Below, in pieces: positions 18,183 to 26,608 of a DNA stretch of 64,000 bases. The position numbers were made by a program, and so were the translations under genes. Numbering within the stretch: position 1 is the stretch's first letter; the number at the start of each line of letters is the position of its first letter. The stretch spans positions 45,403 through 109,402 of the forward strand of contig NZ_JWMA01000106.1 of NCBI RefSeq assembly GCF_000812465.1, written 5' to 3'. The DNA comes from Cupriavidus sp. IDO. Its GTDB lineage: Bacteria; Pseudomonadota; Gammaproteobacteria; Burkholderiales; Burkholderiaceae. Below the pieces are notes generated by a model that saw only the letters and a list, made by a program, of their open reading frames with translations, was not told the origin of the DNA and ran no database searches.

Positions 18183-18869
18183 TCAGCTGAGATCGTCGTT
18201 CGGGACCCAGCCATCCGTCGTCAGGTGGAAGCCTTCGCGCAACTGCATCGTCCCGGCCCCTTCAATCACGCGCGCGGCCATCGGGAATGCGCGCAATGCT
18301 TCCGGCGTTCGCATCCACGGCGCGGCATCGAGCTTGTAGGTGAACATCACCGCCGTCTGGGTCTTACCATCGAACGTTTGCGGCGGCTCCCAGCCGATCA
18401 CCTTGTCGAGCGTCAGCTTCGCCACGCATAAGTCGCCGGGATGCGTGACCTTCCCACCGTCGGGGGTAGAGACCTGGACCGGCTGGCGCAGATAGAATTT
18501 CGAGCCCTCCGAAGAGAGGGCGTACTGCCGCACTTTCTTCTTCTCGGTGCCGTCCCCGTTCTTGACCTCGACCATCACGTCCTTCGCGGTGACCACGCCG
18601 AGCTTTTCGAGCACTGGCATTTGTACCGCGTCGCGCTCGGTGATCGGGCCATCCTTGTACTCGACGCTTACCGGCCAGTCGTACTTCGCCAGGCACAGGT
18701 TGCCCTTGTGCGAGAGATAGCTGTTCAGTGCAGCGGTAAAGGTTGCATGATCGGCCTTTGCCGCATGCTCAGCCGGCTTCGCCTTGTTGCATCCGGCCAG
18801 TGCCGCGGCAAAGCCCAGCATGCACAGCGCGCGCGCCATGTTCTGTTTTCTGGTCAAGCAGTACATCAT
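18183..18869 (-). CDS. Lipoprotein of unknown function
   Basis: A 228-residue protein with a lipoprotein signal (MLGFAAALAGCNK; the Cys of LAGC is the acylation site). The mature part is soluble, lysine-rich and contains two further cysteines (NLCLAKYDWP and GDLCVAKLTLDKVIGWEPP) that may form a disulfide in the periplasm. I do not recognise a domain. Two consecutive ATG codons (18869 and 18866) are possible starts; another Met ten residues on would shorten the signal. It shares an operon with the downstream hydroxylase-like gene, but the two would be in different compartments unless the hydroxylase acts before export. Confidence 0.7.
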   Translation of the reverse strand: MMYCLTRKQNMARALCMLGFAAALAGCNKAKPAEHAAKADHATFTAALNSYLSHKGNLCLAKYDWPVSVEYKDGPITERDAVQMPVLEKLGVVTAKDVMVEVKNGDGTEKKKVRQYALSSEGSKFYLRQPVQVSTPDGGKVTHPGDLCVAKLTLDKVIGWEPPQTFDGKTQTAVMFTYKLDAAPWMRTPEALRAFPMAARVIEGAGTMQLREGFHLTTDGWVPNDDLS

Positions 18870-18968
18870 GAAGAGGGTCCATTCAGTTGATCGGGTTGCA
18901 GGAGCGGCACCACGCCGCCCCGCCCGGAGTGCGGGCCTGTGCGTTGCCGCGAGGTGGCGAGGATTGCG

Positions 18969-20345
18969 TCAATTGACACAGGCGCCACTGGCCGGTGGGT
19001 TGGCCGGCGGCTTGTACCCGTCGGTCAGCGTGCCGAGAAAGCACACGAGGTCCTGGACGTCCTGTTCGGACATTGGCGTCGGCGAACCGGGGGCGCGCCC
19101 GTCGAGCGGCATCTGCGGGTCGATGTTGCCGGCGTAGGCTGCTGGCAGGTCGTTGAATTTCTGCACGGTGCCGCCGACGTACTGGGTCGTGATCAGCCCA
19201 TAGGTCGGGAAGCTGGCATCTGGCATGGCTTTCGGGGTACCGCCGAGGGTCGGATACCAGAGCTCCGGATTGGTGTCCCGCGTGTTATAGAAGCGTACCA
19301 GCTGCGTCAGCGAATGGATCACACCGTTGTGGAAGAACGCCTGGCGTGTCGCCGAATTACGCACTGTCGGCGCCTTGAACATACCGCAGAACGCATTGGG
19401 CGCGCCGGGTGAGGCAGGCAAGTGGTCGGTCCGGAGCGGACCGCAGACACCCATGTCGAAATAGGTCGCAGAGGCGTTCGCCGGAATCTCCAGGTTGCGC
19501 GGCACGCCGATCGCCTCATACGAGAAATCGGTGAACAGCGCACTGCTGCCGTTGAAACCCGCACCCTGGTAGTGGCACGAGGCGCAGTTGCCCCGGTTCG
19601 CGTCGGTGAACACGGCAAGGCCACGCAGCTCGGCAGCCGTCAGTTGCCCACCGGTCTTGTTGCCTGCCCACAAGTCGAACTTGCTGCTGTATGGGTGGAA
19701 ACTGGGGTCCTCCAACTGATACGCCTGCAGCGCAGCGACGATGTTGCTGAACGCGGTGTTCGTGTCGCTGAAGCCATTGTCGCCGTACGCCTGCAGATAG
19801 AGCGGCGCGTACGAGGCCGCCTTCACCTTCGTGACCACGTCGGCGGGAGAAGCATTGTCCATCTCGACGGGATCGAGCAGAGGTAGCTTTGCCTGGTCGG
19901 AAAGCGTGGCCGCACGGCCATCCCATGTCAAGCCGCCACCCGGCCCGGGCACGCTGATGCCATCTGGATTGTCGAGCAGATCGGAGTACGGTGGTGTGTT
20001 GTCCTTGTAACGCAACGATGGCGCCGCGCGCACACCGGGCGACGTCAGGCCGGGTCCGCCGAGCTGGACGGCGAGACTGTTAGGCGGGCCGTATGCGTAG
20101 TTCGGGTCGTGACACGTCGCGCACGACATCTTGCCGGAACCCGACAATGTACGGTCGAAAAAAAGCTGTTTGCCAAGCTGGGCTGCAAGGCTGAGTGCCG
20201 GCGAGTCCAGGCTGCTGCTGCCGGAACTGCCAGAGACGGTCGACGGGTCGTTGCTAGCGGCTGATGCGCTGCCCGCATCGTCGCCACCGCAGGCGCCCAG
20301 TGTCAGCGAAAGCATGCACATGGCAACAGCCAAGAGCTTGCGCAT
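18969..20345 (-). CDS. Di-haem cytochrome c peroxidase-like lipoprotein (CcpA/MauG family)
   Basis: A 458-residue periplasmic lipoprotein (lipobox LGAC, Cys19). Two CxxCH haem-c motifs are present: C75-C78-H79 (SCATCHD) and C254-C257-H258 (NCASCHY). The segment APSLRYKDNTPPYSD and the late histidine-bearing KAPTVRNSATRQAFFHNG are family features. Members reduce hydrogen peroxide with electrons from cytochrome c, or oxidise protein substrates as MauG does. A Ser/Gly-rich linker (about residues 25-48) precedes the first haem. The start ATG 20345 has GAGGAAA upstream; the longer open frame is not supported. It follows the phosphoesterase gene on the same strand after 187 bases. Confidence 0.9.
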   Translation of the reverse strand: MRKLLAVAMCMLSLTLGACGGDDAGSASAASNDPSTVSGSSGSSSLDSPALSLAAQLGKQLFFDRTLSGSGKMSCATCHDPNYAYGPPNSLAVQLGGPGLTSPGVRAAPSLRYKDNTPPYSDLLDNPDGISVPGPGGGLTWDGRAATLSDQAKLPLLDPVEMDNASPADVVTKVKAASYAPLYLQAYGDNGFSDTNTAFSNIVAALQAYQLEDPSFHPYSSKFDLWAGNKTGGQLTAAELRGLAVFTDANRGNCASCHYQGAGFNGSSALFTDFSYEAIGVPRNLEIPANASATYFDMGVCGPLRTDHLPASPGAPNAFCGMFKAPTVRNSATRQAFFHNGVIHSLTQLVRFYNTRDTNPELWYPTLGGTPKAMPDASFPTYGLITTQYVGGTVQKFNDLPAAYAGNIDPQMPLDGRAPGSPTPMSEQDVQDLVCFLGTLTDGYKPPANPPASGACVN

Positions 20346-20532
20346 GGTGATTTCCTCTTGCGAAGACCATCGGCACCCGCGTTTTCCAGGTGTGCCGCGA
20401 AAGTCAAGGTGGAGTGCTGGAACACGAACAACGGCGACGGCTGGCTCTGCCTGCCGCCGCCGTTTCCCCACGGGCCGATCCTGTGGCAGGGCAGTGACTG
20501 TCGCCGTGCCGCATCCGCGGGGGCGCTGCGCC

Positions 20533-22809
20533 TTACTTGATCGCCCAGATGTTGGTCTGATTGCTGTCCGGGCCTACTTGCGCAGTCGTGGTCACGTCGG
20601 AAGACTGCTTGGCGGTATAGGTCGCCGGGATCGCGTACGCATGGTTCATCGGACGGACAGAGTCGAAATGCGTATCGGCGCTACCCGCGTACTCCGGCAA
20701 GTTCAGGATGTTCTGCGCAATGAACTTCTCGGTGTACTTCGAGCGGTTCATGTACGAGCCATCGACCTGCGGATCGGCGATCTGGAACATGTCCTGCAGC
20801 GTGCGCACGAAGGAAAAGTGACTGTAGGCGTCGCTGTCGGCAATGCCCTTGGGCGCGTCGGGCTGGTTGGTCAACACGGCATAGACCGACTCGCCATGGC
20901 CGCGATTGCCAAGCGTGTAGTTGGAAATCGACGAATCGGCCGAAAACGTGCCGTCCGCATTCTGCGTCAACGGCTTGGCCAGCGTCCCGTTTGAAGGATT
21001 CCAGCCACAGCATGAATTGAAACCGGAGGTTGCCGTGCCTTCGTCGAACATCAGCACGATGGCGACCTTCTTCTGGCGGTTTGCCCAAAGTGGCGACGCC
21101 TGGATCCTGGTCACGAGCTTCTGCACGTAGTTGTCGCCACGGGTGATGATCGCGCTGCCGCTGCAGTCGCTCGCCGTGACTGTGCCGTCTGCTGTCTTCA
21201 CCGTGATGCCGTGCATGTCATCGCACTGGTCTGGTATCACGAAGTTCAGGTTGCCGACGTTGCCGCTTTGCAAGTCTGCACCGAGCTGGTCGATCACATA
21301 GTTGCTCGGGATCGTGTAGTCGGTGCTGTTCTTCAGCGCAGCGTCCCACTGCCCACCGCCGAGCGTGCGGTTGCTGTACTTCCACTCCGGTGCGCTGCGC
21401 ACGTTCTGGTACGCCATGCCCGGATGGTGCTTGGTCTTGTACAGGCCCGCCGGCATCGGCAGCACAGCCGTCGAACTGCCGATCTGCGCGGTGTTGCCGT
21501 TGAGCGTGCCGGGGGGATAGACATTGTCGGGCGCGGTGACCGCGGCATCTGTGACGCTGTCGGTGCGGAAGTCCTGCCCCGGGTTCATCGATTCGCTATA
21601 GGTACGCCACGTCATGCCGGCGGCCGCGATCGCGTTGAACAGGTTCGGGTGGCCGACGATGTTGTGGTTCACGTTCGGCGTCGAGGTGCAGGTGGCAGTG
21701 AACGGCGACTTGGCGAGGCCTGGCTGCGTGTTGTCCGGCATTGGCGTGTCCTGCGGTGCGTTCGCGCCGGTCGCGTTGCAGTTCCACTGGTTGTCGTCCG
21801 TGATGCCCCAGTCATCAGCGCCGCCGAGCGCCGTGTAGTTCGGCTCGCTCGGGTTGCCGGTCGCGAAGTAGCTGGTGAACCGGTTGCCGGACGTCAGGAA
21901 TGCATTGATGTGGGGCGCGTTTGGCGAATTCAGGATCGTCTTCGTGCCTTTGTTTTCCAGCATCACGATGAAGATGCTGTCGTAACGCGGGATGCCCTCG
22001 AGGTTGAAGGCGGCCTGTTGCGCCTGCAGGAACGTGATCGGCTTGCGGGTGTCCGCGGTTGTTGCCGTGGCTGCCGTCACATTGCCAATTCCCGTCAGTT
22101 CGGGGTCCCCGCCCGCAACGGCCAGCGCATCCGGATAAAGATCACCCCGATCGAACTTCTTCGTCGCGTACGTAAATCGGTTGGCGAGCTGGTTGGCTTC
22201 AGTCAGCAGCGCCGACTGCGCCGTCCCCGACGTCGAACCGATGTCCGCCAGCACCGCATCGATGCTGACGCCGAGGCGCTGGGCCAGGTTGGCCTTCTCA
22301 ACCGCATAGCTTGTGCCGTTCGCTTCAACGAGGCGCTCCACCTCGCTCGACAACGGGCTGATCACGACACCCCCGCCGATCTGCTCATTCACCTGATCCA
22401 GCGAGGCGCGCAGCACCATCCGGCTCGTGACGGCCGCGCCCGTCCCCGTGTTCACGGCCGAGGTACCGATATCGGCGATCAACGAAGCGGGGCCGCTGAC
22501 GTTCAGCTTGAAGGCGCCATGCGCGTCGGTGGTAGCCGGATTCTCCGCGCTCTCACACTTGCCGTTTTCATTGGCGTCAGCGCAGACCAGAGCGCCCTGA
22601 TAGTACCCGGGCTTCAGCGTGGGCTCGGTCGCGCTGCCGGGGATGAAGCCGCTGGTCGCGACGACGCCGGCAATCGACTGCGTGCCCTCGCCCGGGGCCG
22701 CGCTAGTGCCAGCGCTGGTGCTGCCGTCTCCGCCGCATGCCGTCAGCACACAGGCCGATGCGACCGCGGTTAAAACAAGAATACTGCGAGGTGATTGGAA
22801 CGTTGCCAT
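20533..22809 (-). CDS. Large lipoprotein phosphoesterase (phosphoesterase/acid-phosphatase family)
   Basis: A 758-residue lipoprotein (lipobox LTAC, Cys25). After an N-terminal domain of about 260 residues, which includes a segment like a repeated beta-domain (TDAHGAFKLNVSGPASLIADIG), comes the phosphoesterase catalytic domain opening with YDSIFIVMLENKGTKTIL and APHINAFL. Further motifs are IGHPNLFN-like (NIVGHPNLFNAIAAAGMTWR), a Cys-rich CDDMHG region and MFDEGTATSGFN. The family includes phospholipase C and acid phosphatase AcpA; exact substrate unknown. The N-terminal region includes EEN..C residues suggestive of a separate fold. A candidate Pho box lies upstream, which fits a role in phosphate acquisition. 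Confidence 0.85.
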   Translation of the reverse strand: MATFQSPRSILVLTAVASACVLTACGGDGSTSAGTSAAPGEGTQSIAGVVATSGFIPGSATEPTLKPGYYQGALVCADANENGKCESAENPATTDAHGAFKLNVSGPASLIADIGTSAVNTGTGAAVTSRMVLRASLDQVNEQIGGGVVISPLSSEVERLVEANGTSYAVEKANLAQRLGVSIDAVLADIGSTSGTAQSALLTEANQLANRFTYATKKFDRGDLYPDALAVAGGDPELTGIGNVTAATATTADTRKPITFLQAQQAAFNLEGIPRYDSIFIVMLENKGTKTILNSPNAPHINAFLTSGNRFTSYFATGNPSEPNYTALGGADDWGITDDNQWNCNATGANAPQDTPMPDNTQPGLAKSPFTATCTSTPNVNHNIVGHPNLFNAIAAAGMTWRTYSESMNPGQDFRTDSVTDAAVTAPDNVYPPGTLNGNTAQIGSSTAVLPMPAGLYKTKHHPGMAYQNVRSAPEWKYSNRTLGGGQWDAALKNSTDYTIPSNYVIDQLGADLQSGNVGNLNFVIPDQCDDMHGITVKTADGTVTASDCSGSAIITRGDNYVQKLVTRIQASPLWANRQKKVAIVLMFDEGTATSGFNSCCGWNPSNGTLAKPLTQNADGTFSADSSISNYTLGNRGHGESVYAVLTNQPDAPKGIADSDAYSHFSFVRTLQDMFQIADPQVDGSYMNRSKYTEKFIAQNILNLPEYAGSADTHFDSVRPMNHAYAIPATYTAKQSSDVTTTAQVGPDSNQTNIWAIK

Positions 22810-22910
22810 TCCTGCTCCAGGATGTGTGGACCGGCCCTTTTGATCAAGGCGGTCGGAATAATTTGGGGGATGTGATCTTGGGTGACGCGCGATTAGTATT
22901 AGATGACGAC

Positions 22911-22928
22911 ATGACAGATCCGTGACGA
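22911..22928 (-). promoter_or_regulatory. Candidate Pho box of the phosphoesterase gene
   Basis: On the minus strand TCGTCAC-GGAT-CTGTCAT: two heptamers of the PhoB type (consensus CTGTCAT) with the usual 4-base spacer and 11-bp period; the second heptamer is a perfect match and the first matches at GTCA. A -10-like TAATAC follows nine bases on. It lies about 100 bases before the phosphoesterase start. Confidence 0.5.
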
Positions 22929-23306
22929 CGTGCTATTGATATAGAAGAATATTATTATATTTTATTACAATATTGATTAAATTATGTTCCTGTTTATGGA
23001 TGTAGCAACATTTGGAATGATCTCGAATTTAGCCTATACCTTTGTTTAAGGATGTATTGACGGTTGGAGAGAGTGTGCGAGCGCGAATTGCGCTGCGGCA
23101 GCTGGCGGGTTGTGCTGTCATCCCGCCTCACCATCAACGGGGTGGCGGCGGGACTGCGCAATAGCGGCCGAGGCGGAGGCGATGCGCGGTCAGTCAGTCA
23201 ATGCGGGGCAATGACCTGGAGGAGCGGCGCGCAGCTCCCGTTCAAAGATAGCGAGCGTCTCGAGGAAGACACCATGCCGGGGCGATTCTCGCTCAACAGT
23301 ACGCCT
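22929..23306. other. Gene-free stretch with an AT-rich tract
   Basis: No gene is supported. Bases 22931-23060 are strikingly AT-rich (below about 30% GC by eye) with runs such as TTATTATATTTTATTAC, while the flanks are GC-rich; it may be a promoter upstream element or a foreign remnant. The part 23060-23306 returns to high GC and carries no recognisable signal. Confidence 0.6.
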
Positions 23307-24116
23307 TCAATCGATATCCTCAAGCCGTCCCGTAAATTCGACAAGACAACCAAAACCGCCGTGGAACAGAGCTTCGTGCTCATCCTCACGGACACCGGAT
23401 GCCAGCACGCTAGCTCCGTATCGCTCCGCATCATCCTCGGGTACATAGCCAAGAAAGCGTACGTTGGCGTTGTCCCAACGATTTCTGGCATTGGCGGACA
23501 CGCCATATGCGATCAGGAAGTGGTACTTCGGAGCATCTATCGCCCGGCGCGTCAACTGCACCATGTCTCGATGACTGATCCAAGAGAAAAGGTGGCGTTC
23601 CACGGTGGGTTGGTCGTCTGGACGGAATGACCCGATACGCAGACACGCCACTGACAGGCCATATTTGTCCGCGTAGAGACGGCCAAGCGCCTCGCCAAAT
23701 ACTTTGGACAGGCCATAGCGGCTGTCCGGTCGCGGCATCACTTGGTCGTCGATCATCCGATCACGGCGATGAAAGCCAACAGCATGGTTCGAGCTGGCAA
23801 AAATCACGCGTTTGACGCCAGCCATGCGGGCCGCCTCGAACACGTTGTAGCAGCCTTCAATGTTCAGGCGGCGAATACGATCCCATGTGTCCTCATCGGG
23901 AATACCGGCCAGGTGAACGACACAATCGATTCCTTGCATCGCTTGCGTAAGCTGTTCGATGTCGGCAACGTCAGCCGTCACGACTTCCTCGCCGGCAGCT
24001 GCAGGCGCCTGGGATGCGACATCGGCAAGCCGTATCAGCTCGTAATGCCCTTGCAACCCTTTGCGCAGTGCACGGCCGATGTGACCGGCAGCACCGGTAA
24101 TCAAAACCCGCTTCAT
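23307..24116 (-). CDS. udh: Uronate dehydrogenase
   Basis: A 269-residue NAD-dependent short-chain-type enzyme of the extended SDR fold that oxidises galacturonate or glucuronate to the aldarolactone (EC 1.1.1.203). It has the glycine-rich TGAAGHIG, the catalytic Y134-x3-K138 (SRYGLSKVFGE) and the Ser-bearing FASSNHAVGFH, and its length matches Udh proteins of Pseudomonas and Agrobacterium. The start is decided by the ribosome-binding site: AAGGAG lies six bases before ATG 24116 but would be fused to the upstream ATG at 24122. It lies 104 bases downstream of an MFS carrier and close to an SMP-30 lactonase and a UxaA-type dehydratase, which supports a uronate pathway. Confidence 0.88.
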   Translation of the reverse strand: MKRVLITGAAGHIGRALRKGLQGHYELIRLADVASQAPAAAGEEVVTADVADIEQLTQAMQGIDCVVHLAGIPDEDTWDRIRRLNIEGCYNVFEAARMAGVKRVIFASSNHAVGFHRRDRMIDDQVMPRPDSRYGLSKVFGEALGRLYADKYGLSVACLRIGSFRPDDQPTVERHLFSWISHRDMVQLTRRAIDAPKYHFLIAYGVSANARNRWDNANVRFLGYVPEDDAERYGASVLASGVREDEHEALFHGGFGCLVEFTGRLEDID

Positions 24117-24220
24117 GTACATCTCCTTAATGGCGTGTGGTCGGCCTGCTTCCGCAAGCAGGCACTTCTAACGGGAAGGATGGACGGCCGCCATCCTCGC
24201 TGAGGCATCGTGAACCCCGG

Positions 24221-25510
24221 CTATGCAGCGGACCTGCTCACCGCCGGTTGGCTCTGTGTGGCCTGGCCATTGATCACGAACACCATGGCCAGTACGCCCA
24301 CCAGGTCGATCGTTGCGCCAAGCGCGAAGGCACTGCCGTAGCCTCCGAAGTACTGAACCGCGAAGCCGGTTACGGTGGGGCCGATGATGCCGGATATATT
24401 GCCCATGAGGTGCACAAAGCCACTGACGCCGCCCAGATGCTTCCCCGGAACGAGTTCGTGCATCAGGGCCCAGCAAGACTGCGAGGCGGCGGTCAGAAAC
24501 AGCACTGCAGCCGCCACCAGAGCCACTGCCGTCGCTGTCTGAGTAGCGAAACTCACTACGAGCATGGCGACTGCCGACAAGGCAAGCGGCACGACCGCAG
24601 AGAGCTTGCGTGCATTCAGCGGATTCTTCATGCGCTTGTAGATGAAATCGCCCACGAGGCCGCCGCCGAAATAGCCGATTGCGCCGCACGCCCAGGGAAT
24701 CGTGCTCAGCATGCTCATCTGTTTCAGGTCGAGGTGCAGGGCATTGGTGAAATAGCTCGGCAGCCACGATACGAAAATGAACAGTGTGTAGTTCACGGCA
24801 AACAAGCCGGTGCCCAGCGCCAGTACGCTGGGCTTGAACAGATGCTCGCGCAGCGTCGTTCCGCGGTCGCCGTCATCGGCTGGGTGCGCGGCAGTGCGGC
24901 TCTCTTCGATCAGACGCAATTCTTCTGCGCCCACACGGCGGTTTTGTGCCGGGCTATCGGTAACGAAAAAGCGCCAGAACACGATCCAGATCAAGCCAAT
25001 CAGCGCAATCACGACAAATGAAATACGCCACCCGAAAGCGATTGCCACCAGTCCCACAATCGGGCCGGCGATGGCACTGCCGAGCGTTTGCCCCGAGAAG
25101 GAAAAGCCGATCATCCGGCCGGTTTCACTACGCGGGAACCAATTGGTAATGGTCCGGTTGGTGGTCGAATTCATCGGCCCTTCCCCGAAACCAAATAACG
25201 CACGCGTCAGAAGCAGGCTCGTGAAGCCGGTCACGCTGGCGGTGAGTCCACACACCAGTGACCAGCCGCCCATCGCCCAGGAAAAGACGCGTTTTGGCCC
25301 ATAGCGGTCGGCAAGATGTCCGCCGACAAAGGCAAAGATGGAATAGCCAAAAAAGAAGCTGCTAAAGACAATGCCGAGCTCCGACGGGGAAATGTCCAGC
25401 TCTTTGCTAATAATCGGGGCAACGACACCCAGCGCTGCGCGATCCATGTAGTTGATCATACCGGCCGAAAATAGCAAACCGGCTACTACATATCGATACT
25501 TTCCAGACAT
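24221..25510 (-). CDS. MFS carrier, anion:cation symporter family (hexuronate/aldarate type)
   Basis: A 429-residue proton symporter with 12 membrane helices. The opening YVVAGLLFSAGMINYMDRAALGVVAPIISKEL and the segment LTRALFGFGEGPMNSTTNRTITNWFPRSETGRMIG are hallmarks of the ExuT/GudP/GarP branch, which imports hexuronates and aldarates. GGAGG lies five bases before the second of two adjacent ATGs (25510), which I take as start. It is transcribed with the udh gene downstream; a promoter-like sequence is seen just upstream. The substrate is probably galacturonate, glucuronate or an aldarate. Confidence 0.88.
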   Translation of the reverse strand: MSGKYRYVVAGLLFSAGMINYMDRAALGVVAPIISKELDISPSELGIVFSSFFFGYSIFAFVGGHLADRYGPKRVFSWAMGGWSLVCGLTASVTGFTSLLLTRALFGFGEGPMNSTTNRTITNWFPRSETGRMIGFSFSGQTLGSAIAGPIVGLVAIAFGWRISFVVIALIGLIWIVFWRFFVTDSPAQNRRVGAEELRLIEESRTAAHPADDGDRGTTLREHLFKPSVLALGTGLFAVNYTLFIFVSWLPSYFTNALHLDLKQMSMLSTIPWACGAIGYFGGGLVGDFIYKRMKNPLNARKLSAVVPLALSAVAMLVVSFATQTATAVALVAAAVLFLTAASQSCWALMHELVPGKHLGGVSGFVHLMGNISGIIGPTVTGFAVQYFGGYGSAFALGATIDLVGVLAMVFVINGQATQSQPAVSRSAA

Positions 25511-25525
25511 CATTGCCTCCAAAAA

Positions 25526-25553
25526 CCTATACTATTTATAAGTACAATTACAA
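25526..25553 (-). promoter_or_regulatory. Candidate sigma-70 promoter before the MFS-udh pair
   Basis: On the minus strand TTGTAA and TATAGG with a 16-base spacer, in an AT-rich stretch ending 15 bases before the MFS start codon. Both hexamers match the consensus at four of six positions; alternative -10 TATAAA also lies inside. Confidence 0.3.
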
Positions 25554-25631
25554 CCATTAGTTGCGAATTAAATGACTGAGCTCTTCGAGCAGCTGAAGAG
25601 GAAGAAAAAGTGAGTACGGCAAGACTGAGAT

Positions 25632-26570
25632 TCAGCCGCCGACGGCGCCTTGCGTGTTCACATACAAGGCATAGATCGACTGGCAAGAAGCCATAAAGAG
25701 GCGATTGCGCATCAGTCCACCAAAACAGAGATTGGCACAGCGTTCCGGAAGTGCAATGCGCCCGATGAGTTTTCCCTCGGGCGACACGCACATGACGCCA
25801 TCAAGATCGTCGCTGCCCATGCCCCAGCCACACCAGAGGTTTCCGTGAACATCGCAGCGCATGCCGTCGATTGTTCCCATGCCAGCATCGAGCAGGATCC
25901 TTCCGTTGGCGATACGCGTGCCACCGTCGACGACGTCATAGGCCCAAATCTTGCGCCCTGGCGTTCCCCTCGATTCGATCACGTACAAGATGCGCTCATC
26001 GGCAGAGAAGCACAAACCGTTGGGCCCCTTCAGCTCCGTTGTCATGACGGTCGGCAAGCCCGACTCATCGATGCGGTAGACCGAATGAGGCAGTTCCTGG
26101 GCGGCAGCGCGACCTTCGTAGTTGCCCTGTATTCCCATGGGCGGATCGGTGAACCAGATGGAGCCGTCGGACTTGACGACGACGTCGTTGGGCGAATTGA
26201 GGCGCTTTCCCTCAAAGCTGTCGATCAGCACCGTGAGACTGCCGTCATATTCGGTGCGCACCACGCGGCGCCCGCCGTGCTCGCACGTGATCAACCGCCC
26301 TTGCCGGTCGCGCGTGTTGCCATTGGCGTAGCCGGACGGTTGCCGGTACACGCTGACCGCGCCAGTCTCCTCTTCCCACTTCATCATCCGGTTATTCGGA
26401 ATGTCGCTCCACAACAGGAAGCGGCCATCGCCGAACCAGACTGGCCCTTCCGCCCAGCGGAATCCAGTTGCGATCCGCTCCACTGCGGCGTAGGCGATCC
26501 GGTATTTCTCGAACTCCGGATCCAGCACCTGGACGCGAGGATCGGGGTATCGTTCACTTGGTTGCCACAT
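25632..26570 (-). CDS. SMP-30/gluconolactonase family lactonase
   Basis: A 312-residue six-bladed beta-propeller enzyme of the SMP-30/gluconolactonase family, which opens sugar lactones with a divalent metal. Typical features are EGPVWFGDGRFLLWSDIPNNR (metal-binding Glu), RLNSPNDVVVKSDGSIWFTDPPMG and GTIDGMRCDVHGNLWCGWG (Asn and Asp ligands). I start at MWQPSERY (ATG 26570), behind AAGGA; a start ten codons earlier is possible. In this setting it would hydrolyse the galactaro- or glucarolactone made by uronate dehydrogenase. It lies 38 bases after the dehydratase gene. Confidence 0.88.
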   Translation of the reverse strand: MWQPSERYPDPRVQVLDPEFEKYRIAYAAVERIATGFRWAEGPVWFGDGRFLLWSDIPNNRMMKWEEETGAVSVYRQPSGYANGNTRDRQGRLITCEHGGRRVVRTEYDGSLTVLIDSFEGKRLNSPNDVVVKSDGSIWFTDPPMGIQGNYEGRAAAQELPHSVYRIDESGLPTVMTTELKGPNGLCFSADERILYVIESRGTPGRKIWAYDVVDGGTRIANGRILLDAGMGTIDGMRCDVHGNLWCGWGMGSDDLDGVMCVSPEGKLIGRIALPERCANLCFGGLMRNRLFMASCQSIYALYVNTQGAVGG

Positions 26571-26608
26571 GACGTACTTTCCTTCTAGCTGTTCGCGCAT
26601 ACCGCAAA

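Noticed and set aside
23064..23630. Plus-strand frame of 188 codons running into the uronate dehydrogenase gene
   Set aside because: Most of it is antisense to the clear udh gene and the part outside has no resemblance or start signal.
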